64,000 bases of DNA from Formicarius rufipectus (lineage: Eukaryota; Chordata; Aves; Passeriformes; Formicariidae): NCBI GenBank assembly GCA_013399695.1, contig VXAU01004949.1, positions 327,606-391,605 on the forward strand, read 5' to 3'. How positions within the stretch are numbered: position 1 is the first letter of the stretch; each line of letters begins with the position of its first letter. The translations under genes and the position numbers were made by a program. Positions 14,496-25,771 of this stretch are shown here, piece after piece. Under the pieces are notes generated by a model. It was given only the letters and a program-made list of their open reading frames with translations. It was not told where the DNA came from and did no database searches.

Positions 14496-15638
14496 TGTTA
14501 TAGTTTTAGAATCTTGCCATAGAAGCTTGTATTGCAGGTGTGGCTGCAGTGCCACGTTTGTGTCATTTGGTGGCAGAGAGGAAAAGGCGAGGTCTTGCCC
14601 TGGTGCTCTGACCCATGTGGGCTCCCAGGATTGCTCAACAACCTGACATTATTGCTTTTCTGTTTGCCTCTGCAGCCGGCTCCTCCTCTGAGGATGCCGG
14701 TTCAAATCCTGGAGGAACTCGCTGTCACCGTCCGAGCTGCTCGGCCGTGGCAAAATGAACCTCAGGAGTAAAGGGGGTGGGGCCAGTTCTGCACACCCTG
14801 TGCCTCACCTAAAAAATCCATTGCACAGGCTTATCCCAGGATCTTCGTTCGCGAAGTCCAGCCAACAACAACAGTTTTAGAATCTAGTAGAGTTTTTCTT
14901 TCCCCTACCACCAGAATGAGGGGTGAATAGGCCTGTCTTCATCCATTGCCTCTAACAAAAGAAGCAAGGTGACTGGTAATTCACTGGGATGGGGGAAGTG
15001 GGACACTGGTTTTGCAGCTGGCGGGGGAGAGACGGCTCAGGAAGAAACCTCTGCCTGGGAGCTTGGTTTCTTTCCTTTTTTCCTACCGTTTTCCAATCCC
15101 TGGATTTGGATTTCCCTGTGCCCGAGAGAGAGAGAAGACATCGCTAGCCACGGCCAGCCCGCCTGGGAGGGGCCTTTGCATCGGCGCCTTCAGCCCAGAG
15201 AGACATTTACTCTCCAACCACAAGCCGAGGGAAGAGGATCCCAGCTCTTTGCCCTTCCTGAGCAGCTTCTCCCCACTGACCCCACAGAGGGATTTGCATA
15301 GCTTCGGAAGGACACGCCAAAGCCTTTTTTTCCATCCACCAACCCCACCGGGGACAGTTCAGCACTGGCCACTCATCACCTGCTGTCCGTAAATACCACT
15401 GTGCCCAACAGGGACAGAGACTGTGGGAGAGGGTTTGGTTCAGGGGGTTTATTTGTTCAGTCCTGGTTGTTTTGTTTTCTCTTGAAAATATATATATATG
15501 TATATATATCATAGCTAGGAACTGTTATCCTTCCATTTATCATATCTTAATTAAAATTTGTTTTGAAATTGAAGGAGGCTTGTCTCCCTGCTTTAGTTTC
15601 TAGTCCAACAAATTTCCTAAGTTCTCTAAACTTAGACA
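14496..15638 (+). mobile_element. Solo LTR, family A copy 1 (interrupted by a SINE)
   Basis: The LTR begins TGTTATAGTTTTAGAATCT and ends CTTAGACA. It is flanked by the 5-bp direct repeat GATAC (14491-14495 and 15639-15643), a duplication length typical of ERVL-type and some ERV1 integrations. Two further copies are recognisable at 21549-22454 and 50633-51397. Without the nested SINE and one copy of its duplication the LTR is about 772 bp, close to the 765 bp of the third copy. It holds a C/T-rich and AGAG-rich middle, a TA-rich tract near 15488-15510, and a conserved 3' segment with TTTCTAGTCCAACAA. It is antisense to ARHGEF28. No internal viral genes are present. Confidence 0.9.
14515..14872 (+). 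mobile_element. SINE with LINE-derived tail, nested in LTR
   Basis: This 358-bp insertion is bounded by a perfect 13-bp duplication, AGTTTTAGAATCT (14502-14514 and 14873-14885). The two other copies of the LTR family lack it. Its last 75 or so bases, from CTGTGCCTCACCTAAAAAAT onward, match the 3' ends of the LINE fragments at 62762 and 56352, including the hairpin CTTCGTTCGCGAAG (14843-14856). It ends in AGCCAACAACAAC, a short AAC repeat. GGTTCAAATCC (14699-14709) fits a pol III B box. TGGCAGAGAGG (14571-14581) nearly fits an A box, but the 117-nt gap between them is far longer than in a tRNA, so a tRNA origin is only suggested. A manakin ManaSINE1-like element is a candidate identity. Confidence 0.8.
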
Positions 15639-16854
15639 GATACTTAATTGCATACATGGAGCTAAAGGATATCCAAATAGCATCTAATTTCATCAGTCAA
15701 AGAAAAGTTTGAATTAGATAATGTAATTATTTCTCTCTTTCTTTGTATATAGCAGAACATTCAACACCAATAAATGCCCCAAATATACCACAGAAGACTG
15801 TTAAGGAGCAATTTTTCTGCTGCTTTATATTGCCTCAGCAACAGAAAACATCTGGTCACACAGCCAAGTATTTAAATATTAAAAATTAAAAAAGAAGGAG
15901 CAATGATTTTTCAAGGCAGGTTGTTCATCAGGATGACAAGAGAATCTTGGCAGCACAGAGAACTAAAATGTAACACCCACGAGCATAAAATGTGCCAAAA
16001 AATACTTGTTTCTCTCTTCTCAGAAAAGTGAGTTGATGTGCCAGTCCCTCTTCTCACTTTTCAGCATGCAATCATCAAGTTCAATGAGATGAAGTTTAAA
16101 ATAAGAGTATACAACATTGACTTATTCACTAGATGCTGAATTCCCACTCAAGCCATTCCCTGGCCTTTATTCACAGAAGGATTCATCTGTCTACACCCAT
16201 TCTCAAATTAAAAACTCTCTGCAATTAAAAAGCAGTAACTAAAATACTCTCAAGTACCACTCAACTTGTTCCCCACACTGATATTTCGGTATGAAGTTAA
16301 ATATGAGGGAACTTTCACAAGAGTCAAGTATTTAAGGGCAGTTACTCTATAGTTCTCAGAACAAATGGCTGAAATCTATTAGGTTTCCAGTGATTTATGA
16401 AATTTCACTGAAATTTATCAACCCTATTCAACAGACTTCTTCCCTGTTACCCAACTAGTTCAGAATAAGTAATTGAAAATTACACTCCCAAGTGACAAAG
16501 GCAAGGTGAAGCTCCCAAAGCATATGATGTAAGGATTTGCACACTGGTGTGAATAATAAGAGTTAAGATCAATAGCAAAATTGTTGTCAAATTTCCTCTT
16601 TGCATCAGTATTTACAAGATAATCTCTCTGACAGAAAGCAATCACCCAGCAGAGAGCAGTTATGTAGTCAAAAGCTAATAAGCATGTTTTTCAGAAACAC
16701 ATACTGAGAAAAGGTGTCATGTAGTTACTCAAACACAGTAGCTCACGGTTGACTTCTATTCAGTTTACTCCCTTTCAAAGTGGCAGATATATCTATTAAA
16801 AAAAAAAATCTTGAAGAGTTCTCAATAGGTCTCTAGTTCATTCTTTGCCTTTAG

Positions 16855-16985
16855 CCTCAGGTTAAATTGTTCCTGATAGACGTTTGTCTCATCTGTTCTA
16901 AGTACCTTCCAACGAGGAGAGGTTTTCATAACCTCATCAAGCAATCTACACCATGAAAAATTTTACCCTCACTGTAACAAAGATC
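16855..16985 (-). repeat. Ancient CR1/L3-like fragment
   Basis: The text around CCTTCCAACGAGGAGAGGTT, followed by a variant of the 'CATAACCTC...CAATCTACACC...CCCTCACTGTAA' pattern, resembles the reverse complement of the conserved 3' region of old CR1/L3 LINEs. It is strongly diverged and has no coding capacity. Ends are approximate. Confidence 0.45.
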
Positions 16986-18130
16986 ATCTAGCTCACCCCT
17001 TCCCACTGTAAGCCTTCTGCTTCTGGTCCCACCTGAATGAAAAATACCTCATTTATTTCCCTTTTCTTTTATGTAAAAGAGTTTTCTTTTACATAATTTA
17101 CTCAGCTGAATACATCCTCTTATCATAAAAGGAATTGCCTTCTGCAAAGCCAGACCTTACTGGGGACAGAGGGAAGAGTCATCAGCCTCTTCTTGAAAAT
17201 GTTGGACATATAGTGTTATTATATTAAAAAAAAAAAAATACAAAATCTTTATTTCCACATCTCACAAAGCCAGAATGGCAAGGAACTTGTGGTAGCACTC
17301 ACAGAGAAAATTACTATAGGATCTCCTCTAGTGATAGTTTTTGCCCTGAGTATTTGATGGCAACCCATCCAGACTTTGTACCTTTCCATTTCAAGTGGAA
17401 TCAAAACTTTCAGACAGAGTCAAATCCCAGAAAACCAGGCCATGCTTCTTTCAATAAACAAAAGAAATTCCAGACATCAGAGTAAGAGGGAGCTTCAGGA
17501 CACAGACTTAATGCTGTAACAGCCAGCAAACCCACATGTAGTGTCTGAAACCTATTTTTCACTGCAGTTCTAACAGAAGCAGACACATTAACAAGATGCA
17601 GGGGGAATTCTTTAAATCAGAGAATCACTAAACATACACACAAAATGTATCTAAGCATTTCTAGAACTTATATATAAAATGTCATGTCTTTTTTTTTTTT
17701 TTTAAACTCACATTCAAACTTCGTTCTTACTTGTGACTAGCCAATGTGTGATCTACTGCATTAGCCTGCCTATGCAACAATTTTCTCTCTAGGCTCTGGA
17801 TAACAAAATTTTTTCTTGATCTTCCCTTTTCAGATTCTAAGTAAAAGCACGTCTGGCTAGGCTCAGGATCCAGGGCCACAGAGGAAAATAATGAATTCTG
17901 GGTTTTTTTTCCCTCCAAAGTCTACAAAATATTTCTGATATCAGTCTTTGGAAACAATGATATTTGCTATATTTTATTTACGAACATTAATATGAATTAC
18001 AGTGTTTAGACAACTATTAAATGAATTAGCATGTATGTTTCAAAATTTTCAAACATGCAACCTGTAAGACCACTGAATCCAACTCAAGTCTTTGTAGACT
18101 GCTTTGCTAAATTGAACCATAAGCAACATG

Positions 18131-18330
18131 GAATAACAGAAAGGTTTGGGTCAGAAGGAACCTTCAAAGGTCACCTTGTCCAAAGACCCTGCCATTGACA
18201 GGAACCTTTCATTAGACAAGACTGCACAAAGCACCATCCAACTTGTCCTTGAACAACTCAGCTCAGAATATCTGACTCCAGCTCTCAGCTTCAAAGCCCA
18301 GCCAAATACTACTCATCAAACACCTTGGTC
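18131..18330 (-). repeat. CR1 3'-end fragment
   Basis: AGGTTTGGGTCAGAAGGAAC, then AAAGGTCACCTTGTCCAAAG, is the diverged reverse complement of the avian CR1 3' terminus. It continues into the 'CCAACTTGTCCTTGAACAACT' type sequence. The insert is a short 5'-truncated copy, as is usual for CR1. Boundaries are approximate. Confidence 0.6.
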
Positions 18331-19689
18331 TGCCTGGATCTGAGATCTTCTATGGAGGAACATTTAAACAAGCAGCATGCAGGCTTCCCAAAACATGTGG
18401 TTGATGTGTCAGTTAATAAAAAGGAGACCTCAGCACAACTTTCAACTCAGTCAAATCGGATTTTAACACACACAGCTTCAAACTTCCTCTGACCATTCCT
18501 CTGGGGGAAGCATAACCTGCCCCCTCTGTTGCAGATTAATTGAAAATGGGTTATGGTGCAGAACCAAGCACCATTGCAAAACCAAGCAATGCAAGACAGA
18601 TCAAGAAAGCAGCAGGGTAACTACAGTGCAACCACCACCTAGAAGTCTCTGATGCTTAGGCATGGATGCCTTTCTCATTACACTGACATCAGAAGTGAAA
18701 AACAATGCTCAAAGCCCAGATCTCTCACTTGCTCAGAGAATGACCTAACAATTCAGACACAGTATGAAAGTGTCAGCTAGTATCTTACCGTTCCTGAATT
18801 GAGACTGATAACATCATCTGTGCTTTGCACTGGCCCCAGTGCTATTTCTGTACTTCAGAGAGTCTCCCCCACAAGGACCTTAGCAGACTCAAGGCTATGC
18901 CACCAGTTGGGGTGCCAGTAGAGTGCCAACCAGTGATGTAAGTCACTGGCACTCCCTTGTCTGAAGCATTTACATGTACACTAGAGAGTTCAAGTCGTGT
19001 CATGGAAATGCTGTGTTCCAAAATGGAGACTCTCACCAAACATCATGAATTCAGGTTAAAATGTTCACTAAATAAATAAAAAAAAACTTCCAGAATTGCT
19101 CCTTGGTCTGGAATACCTAAATTCTGTTAAAGTCAACTTCAGACATCAAAGTGGGTTCTTTGGATGCTTCCAACTAGACTATTAGATACAGCCATACAGC
19201 AGATAAATTAATCTAATTAAAACATCAACCAATATAAAGCACACTAAACATCTGAGCAAATACTAATCAGAGCCTAATCCTCAGATTAAAACCACAGAAG
19301 TAAAAAGCAGACTTTACTCTGAATTTTGGCCTGGGGCCACCAGGTTTCAGTGTATACTGTAACAGTTAAAAAAAAAGCCAAATAAACTTGCTCTGAGCAT
19401 GATAAAATTAGGACTTTTCCACTCAGCAAAAAAAGAGCCTGTAGGAAGCCTTCTATGATGAGGGATAGCCTTCTGTCTGCTCTGACACTGTAGCAAAAAA
19501 AGCTACCCTTCTGGTGGCCAAGTCTTTCAAATAATGCAGTATGAATAACCCTGCTACAGAACAACTTATTTTTTAAAACAACAGTACTTAATCTTTGTTA
19601 TTTGAAAACACCTCTACAAAAGTAATTTCTATTATCTTACCACAAAGGGTCTGATTTTTATCCACCGACCCTAACAGCCTTCATCTAAC

Positions 19690-19759
19690 CTTATGCTAAA
19701 TTTGTTCATGGCCACATGGTAGCTGAACCGTGCAGCTGCTTCATCGGCTGCTTTCGCCT
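19690..19759 (-). CDS. ARHGEF28: Probable ARHGEF28 coding exon (diverged)
   Basis: This 70-nt candidate was found by looking for the segment that must join the exons at 25.5 and 14.2 kb. It starts after ACATCAG (phase 1) and ends before GTTAGA (phase 2), exactly the phases required. It is open throughout and encodes ARFSYHVAMNKFSIR, aligned to human LLHLAMRWGLAKLS. The splice junction gives Pro-Glu-Val-Glu, close to human Leu-Glu-Val-Ser. It contains several CpGs in an otherwise CpG-poor intron. Sequence similarity is weak and the joined product would be about five residues shorter than human, so the call rests mainly on phase and order. Confidence 0.42.
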
Positions 19760-19964
19760 CTGATGTACTTAGAAACAGCACTCTCATTCCTCCCCATCCT
19801 TTACCTCACTAGGTGATGTGTTTGCTGGGCTACTCTCTTCTTACTAGTCCCACATTGCCTGCCCAGGAATGAGCAGAATCTAATAGCATAAAGCGATAAC
19901 TAAGATCTTCATGATATTAAAATCTGAAATACAAATTGTGAAGTTGGAAGTATAAATGGAAAGG

Positions 19965-20180
19965 TAAATCATGTTCGCTCAATATGAGGAAAGTATTTTT
20001 TACAACAAGGATGGTCAAACACTGAGACAGGTGACCCAGAGATGTTACAAACTGTCTGTCCTTGGCGGTGTTCAAAATCTGATCCTAAGTAACTTGATCT
20101 AACTTTGATTCTAGCCCTGCTCCAAGTGGAGGGTAGGACCAGGCCACCTTCAGGGACTCCTTCATCCAAAAATCAGCCAC
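19965..20180 (+). repeat. CR1 3'-end fragment
   Basis: TCCTTGGCGGTGTTCAAAAT, with the following GATCCTAAGTAACTTGATCT and a later 'GGGTAGGACCAGGCCACCTT', follows the order of the CR1 3' untranslated region in the forward direction. The copy is 5'-truncated and old. Boundaries are estimated. Confidence 0.55.
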
Positions 20181-20473
20181 AGTTCTTTTCCAGGGTCAGC
20201 AACATCAAAGCAAAAAAAAGTCATGATGACTGATAATAAGATATTTAAATAGACCTGCCTATAAAGAAAATACTTGCATTTAAAAATTGTAACATTTGGA
20301 AATAACAGGGGGCTAGCAACTTTTTTCTTAAGAACAATTTCTAGTTTCAGTTCTTTTACCAGTTCTCTTATAGCTCCTCATTGCAACAAAACAAATGGCA
20401 TTTTCCCACACTTTTCACCTCTTTTTCCCATTCCCTTGAGTAAGATTTCAAATGTGGCACAATGTGGGGATTT

Positions 20474-20491
20474 GGGGGGGGGGGGGGGGGG
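20474..20491. repeat. Poly-G run
   Basis: Eighteen consecutive G residues are followed by an A-rich stretch. Such runs are error-prone in sequencing, so the exact length should not be trusted. No function is implied. Confidence 0.9.
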
Positions 20492-21548
20492 AACAAAAAA
20501 AAACCCAACACAACAGAAAGAAAACCATCAAGAAATAAACACTCACACTCTAACTGTGGGGAAAAAAATCACCGTAATTAATTCAACTGTGCCCTTGGCA
20601 AGCTGTAACAAAATAAGGGAAAAAAATGAAAACATAAGGCTTTTTCAATATATTAATATTTAAATGGTATAAAATACCATTCCCCAATACACAAACCCAA
20701 CGCTTGTTGGCTGATTCATTTTTGGCTGATTCATACAGGCTCAGCAAGACAGGTGGTGGTGTAAATCATGTGTGCTACCAAGTTGTTTTGCATTGCATCC
20801 CTGTTTTCTAGACAAAACATTCTGTTTGAGTTACACAGAGCTGAGCCAAAGTCAGTCTGTTTTAAACATTAAGATCCTTTTGTTCTTCCCTGCACCTGAA
20901 TCCTTTCCTATGTTCAAAAAAATGAACTAAACCCAAGTATTTCTCTCTGACAGAAGTGACTAAGCCCTTTCCGGGCTTTGAATCTCATTCATTTCCTGGA
21001 AGGAGGCTAAAAACCTGAAGACCTGGGACATGAAAAGCAGGGAGAGACATCAAAACTGACTGCCAAATTCCACTTTTTCCTGGCTTCATACTTTCGTGCA
21101 TTACTTGTAATTTTTTTCATTTTCCATTAGCTATGAGATTATTTATAAAGCTGTCTCCAGTGCACCCCACTTCTGCAAAAACACACACAAGTGGTTTTGT
21201 GAAGAAACATCAGGCAGCAATGCATGAAGTGAGGCATGCAACAGCCCATCTGAGAGCATGCCTGTATGAACTAATAGCCAGAGGTTGGCATCAATCTACA
21301 CAAGATGAGAGAAGGTTAAGCTCTATCACAAAGGTGGGCTTAAAGGAGTTTTGCTCCAGCAGTTTTACCAGAAGGAGGGTTAGAAAAGGGTCCCATCCAC
21401 CAACACCATGCAGAAAGGGCTACCTGTGGTGCCACACCTACACCATCACGTGAAGCTTCTGTTGACTCTATTGCTTGGGTGACCACAGCAAAGACTTAAA
21501 ACACTACCAACAAACAAAATATCTAAGCACAGCACCTCTGTTGGACCC

Positions 21549-22454
21549 TGTTACAGTTTTCTTAGGAGCGGGTGGAATTTTCGTTTCCCCTACCAAGGAA
21601 AGGAGGGGCTAATGGCCCTCATTTTCCCCACTGCAGGTATCAAAGGGTGAATCATGGCTGAAAGGGTGTTGCTTAACAACAGTAAATCACTGGGGTGGGG
21701 TGGAGGAAGGGGAGAGTTTTGGGTTTTTGGCTTGCGGGGTTGGGGGGTGGAGAGGAAGAGGACTGCTGTGAGGGGAGAGAGAGAGGACTCCTTCGGAGAG
21801 CCTCTGCCCCTGCGAGTTGGTCTCCTTTCCTCTTCTCCCACTGCAACCCCTGGGTCTTGAGTTCCCAGTGCTTCAGAGAGAGAGACAGAGAGAGAGAGCC
21901 ATATTTGCTGCAAGCCTCCTGACAGAACCGACAGTCAGCGTCAGGGGCAGGGGGTCCTGCCCCATCCCCAGCTCCCCAGCCTGCAAGTTTTCCTTCCTCC
22001 CGGCAAGGACCCGCCACAGACCACGGAAAAGGAATCCAGCTCTTTCCCTCCCTGTGCGGCTTCTTCCCACCAACGACACAGGGGGACTCCACAGCCTCAG
22101 AGGGACACACCAAAACCTTTTCCACCCACCCCCGGGGGCGGGTGGTCAGCTCAGCACCGGCCAAGGAGCAACATAGCCACCTGCTGTCTGTAAATATTGC
22201 TGTGCCCAACGGGCTGACTGAGGGGCTTTCAAGGCGAAATTGTCCCACAAATTGGTTGTTTAGTTCTGATTGCTTTGTTTTCTCTTGAATAGATATATAT
22301 AAATATATAGGGATATAGATAGATTTGTATTGTGGTTAAGAACTGTTATCTTTGTTATTATCATACCCTAATTAAATTTTGAGTCCAAAGGAGGTCTGTC
22401 TCCTTCTTTGGTTTCTAGTCCAACAACTTTCTTAATTTCTTCTAAACTTAGACT
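21549..22454 (+). mobile_element. Solo LTR, family A copy 2 (long variant)
   Basis: It begins TGTTACAGTTTTC and ends CTTAGACT, with imperfect flanking repeats GACCC (21544-21548) and GATCC (22455-22459). It shares the CGTTTCCCCTACCA block, the AGAGAG-rich middle, the CTGCTGTCTGTAAATATTGC segment, the TA-rich tract and TTTCTAGTCCAACAA with the other two family A copies. At 906 bp it is about 130 bp longer than copies 1 and 3, mostly through extra GC-rich sequence around 21920-22020. The final CA is mutated to CT. It lies antisense in an ARHGEF28 intron and has no internal viral sequence. Confidence 0.85.
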
Positions 22455-25400
22455 GATCCCCAGTCTTCTGTAGCAGCAAACTGCTTGTAGGCCTGCTGAT
22501 CTCAACAACTGACCAGTCTGTGACAGTGAGCAGCTATTGACACAACTGTCACACAGGCATCTGTAAGGACTACCAAAAGGTTTATGCTTTCTTTTTTTTA
22601 TTTTTTTTCTTGAACATTCTATAATGTGGCTAACAATTCCTGACCCATGCAACTGCATTAAATTCCTGAATTATTTGTAATGCTCCCTAGACCATCCAGG
22701 GTGTCTTTATTTAATCCTTACACCATATCCAAGGAATACAAATACATTCCTATAAATAAAGTGTTCTTCCATCTCTCTGTCAAACTGTAGGTTTCTAAAT
22801 ACGCATAAAAATTAATGAGGTCTAAAAACACCAGATCATGCAGTAACTTTCTCCAGTGACATGACACTCAAAAGTAATTTTTTCCAACAAACAGAGTCCA
22901 ACAGCTCTGAAAACTGACAGAATTTCACAAAAATGAGGTCCTAACTAGTGATGGATGATAGCACCCTCACTTTTCATAACATTGATATTAAAAAGAACAT
23001 CCTAACAATATTAAGCATCAAGACACTATAAGATGTCCAATACAAGGAGTTCTAGGGACAGTGAGAAAGAAATGCTCATTCTCTTTCTAAATCTTCATGT
23101 ATTTCTGAATCCTGTTTCTCATCCATTTTGATCTTCTGGAGCATGGGGTGCAGGGACAAACCTTGATCACCTCATGGAGGAAGATGAAGGACCTTCTCCT
23201 TTTCTCATGTGCTGAGATCTGAAATCTTCCTACCTCAGTCCATCCCCTTCTCCATCACTCTCCTATCTTGCACACAGCTCCCTCACCACATTCAACCCTC
23301 AGCTGTGCTTGTTTTCTGGCTTTCAGGACAAAGACACAGTGATGGAGCAGCATAAGGAAGCAACTTGTTCAGTGCTCCTTTGAGTCAGGCGAAAATATCA
23401 AAACTGTACTTTCAGAGAGAAGAAAGGATACACAAGCCAAAGAAAAATTATGTAAACTAACTAGAGGATAGCAAACCAGATGTCAGGCCCAGCCCAAGTC
23501 TGGACCTCAGAGAGAGACAAAGGGAAGGACTGACCTCCCTTGGGCTAAAGGAAAAGCTGTCCAGAAAGCTCTCAGGAGCCCCTCCATTCAGCAAGAGTGG
23601 CCAGTAAGCCCTACCCAATCAGGAATGCACTGGGAGATCCCCACTGTGCATAAGCCTCACAACCAGGCCCTGGGAATTCAGACAAGGTTTTGTTTTATTC
23701 AGAAACAAAGCAAGAGACCCCACTTTGATTTAAGAGCAATGTCTGTGGTACAAAGGGAGATGTCATTTTCAAGTGCAACAGTGCCCACAAGGCAACCCCA
23801 ACGCAGTATGCTAAAGACATTCTTATCTAACATTCAAATGTTCAAACGGATTCTGTATAACAACTGGGGCATACAGCTTAGCTTTTTCATTGTATTCAAA
23901 TTTTGTTTATGTATAATATTTAAATCTGAAAAGCAAAAAAGTATGAAAAATACATTAAAAAAATACAAGACCTCCAGAAGTCTCATTGAGTAACACACTC
24001 TTTTCCATATAAATGTTGCAGTACACCTGAAAATTGGCAGATAGCATAACTGAAAATTAAACTAAAAATTAAAGACTTTTGCTATGTAGATAGCAGTTAC
24101 TCTGGCAGAGCTTACTCTGGTACCAGCTGAGATGATCTCTGATCACTTGGATCCACAACACATCTAGGATAACCTTTCCCTATATTTCAAGCAAGCAGGT
24201 ATCCAGCTGGCTATGCCCAAGCATCTCTCAGTACCACTTCTATCCTGCTGATACCTTTGAGCTGGGTTTTAACTGGCTTTGATGAAAAGCTTAGCCAAGT
24301 TTATGAACAAAACTATGGTTGATTTCTTCAGGCTCTGAATCAAGGTCTTCATTCTCAAGATCCAACAGCAGTTCCAAAAGTTTAGTAATGTGAACAAATA
24401 TTTACTACACACGAAAATTAAACAAGTAGCAACCTTTTTTAACTCTCCTGTCCAACCAGTATTTGAATGAGACCTGATACTTGTTTTTACATCTGTTGAA
24501 AGTGTTGTTTATAACAGACAGACAAAAAACATAACTCAGATTTCAAGCTATCTGTCATCAAGAATTAGAAAGATTTAAGACAGGAAGAAAGTGCGCATCC
24601 AAAGAAATGGGCTAAGTGCTGTGTTTTTACTTCCCAAAAGCTTGCATAAAGCTCTCTTTCTGTTCGGCTTATATGGAAACTGCCCCTCTTCCAATTTTTA
24701 GCAATTTAAAGTACTAAAAGGAAAACAGCCAAAAGCACCAAATTTTCAATGAAAAACATGTGAAACCATCAAGTATAACACTGTTTTCCAACCTCAGCTA
24801 TAAATCAGCTGGATCTGCAAAAAATCATACCCTTCAGCAAACCCTCACTACAGTTTTTTGTTTGCAATGAAATCTGAAACTACAGAAATGTCACCTGATT
24901 TTGTTACAAAACTTTTCAGTGGCATACCCTAATGTAAAGTTTCACCTACAGTTTCATCCCACCTCTTCCACAACCAAAAAAAGGACACAAAAAAAAAAAA
25001 CTTGCTTAATGATATTCTCCCCAAAGAATGATCACATCATAAAGAAAGTATAAACACTGACAGAACCGTGACAAAAATACATTTACTCTGTACATAAGAA
25101 TGCCTACTGTAACATATTCTTGTCTTTTATGACTACTGCCTTTTTCTCTGTGTAGATAAAATATCTCACTTTGTTAGAATCATGATGGCAATACTTCACT
25201 GTTACGGTTCTTGCTTTTTCAGAACACACAGCTCTTTAACCTTTCAAAGGCAGAGTACATTTATAAATAAAGAACTGCATTTGCAGTGAGTTAAGGAAGA
25301 AAAACCTTCTGGAGAGGCAGAGTTACAATATCCATTAATATCCTTTTTAACTCTCTGGGTACAAACCAAATCTCTGATTGCCCCTCTCACACTTGAACAA

Positions 25401-25525
25401 TTTTTCACTTTAAGTGAAAAACAAAGCACAAGGATTGAGAACCTGGATAAAACAGTGAGATACTCTGCTCTGAACAGTCCACCAGACCACTGTTAAAAGC
25501 TTTCTAACTTGAAATAAAACCCTAC
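22455..25525. other. ARHGEF28 intron, nothing further recognised
   Basis: Unique AT-rich sequence. A somewhat more GC-rich patch at about 23480-23800 contains a plus-strand open frame of 122 codons, but no homology or splice context supports it. No mobile element was recognised by eye. Confidence 0.4.
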
Positions 25526-25771
25526 CAACTTCCGGGCAGTGTCCGAGGATGTCCCAGATCAATGACAATTCTTCATCAGCAACGGCCATCATCAGGACCT
25601 TATCCAGCAACTGCAGATCTTTCATCCTTAGCCCAAACTTATCCAGCAACACCTTGTGACTAGTGGTGGTGACATATTCTGCATAATTAACCAGAAAAAG
25701 AGACAACTTCCATGACATATTCTCTCTGCAAGTGATGGGACATCTGCCAAGGTTCCGAGGTGAGTAATCCC
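25526..25771 (-). CDS. ARHGEF28: ARHGEF28 coding exon (N-terminal region)
   Basis: This is the first ARHGEF28 coding exon visible in the gene's direction. The acceptor is a long pyrimidine stretch ending TACACAG. The exon enters at phase 1 and leaves at phase 1 before GTAGGG (exon end 25526). An alternative donor GTTGGT would end it at 25530, but then the phase no longer fits the next exon. The product begins Gly-Asp-Tyr-Ser-Pro, aligned to human Gly-Tyr-Ser-Pro. It then reads ITCRENMSWKLSLFLV against human VTYVDNMACRLARLLV, and later LDKVLMMAVADEELSLIWDI, the helical stretch before the ankyrin-like segment. It is open for 81 codons. Identity is modest, but order, phase and several anchors agree. 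Confidence 0.65.

Larger units (their letters stand above)
15639..19689. other. ARHGEF28 intron with old CR1 relics
   Basis: Intronic sequence between the LTR at 14.5 kb and the proposed exon at 19.7 kb. Apart from two CR1 remnants listed separately, I see only AT-rich unique sequence with short A runs. No second gene is supported on either strand. Confidence 0.5.

Noticed and set aside
14571..14709. tRNA gene suggested by A-box-like and B-box-like motifs
   Set aside because: Spacing is far too long and no cloverleaf can be drawn. The motifs belong to the SINE.
14496..22454. Two same-orientation LTRs of one family 6 kb apart, as a possible provirus
   Set aside because: Each LTR has its own different duplication (GATAC versus GACCC/GATCC), and the sequence between them contains host exon candidates and CR1, not retroviral genes. 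They are two independent solo LTRs.
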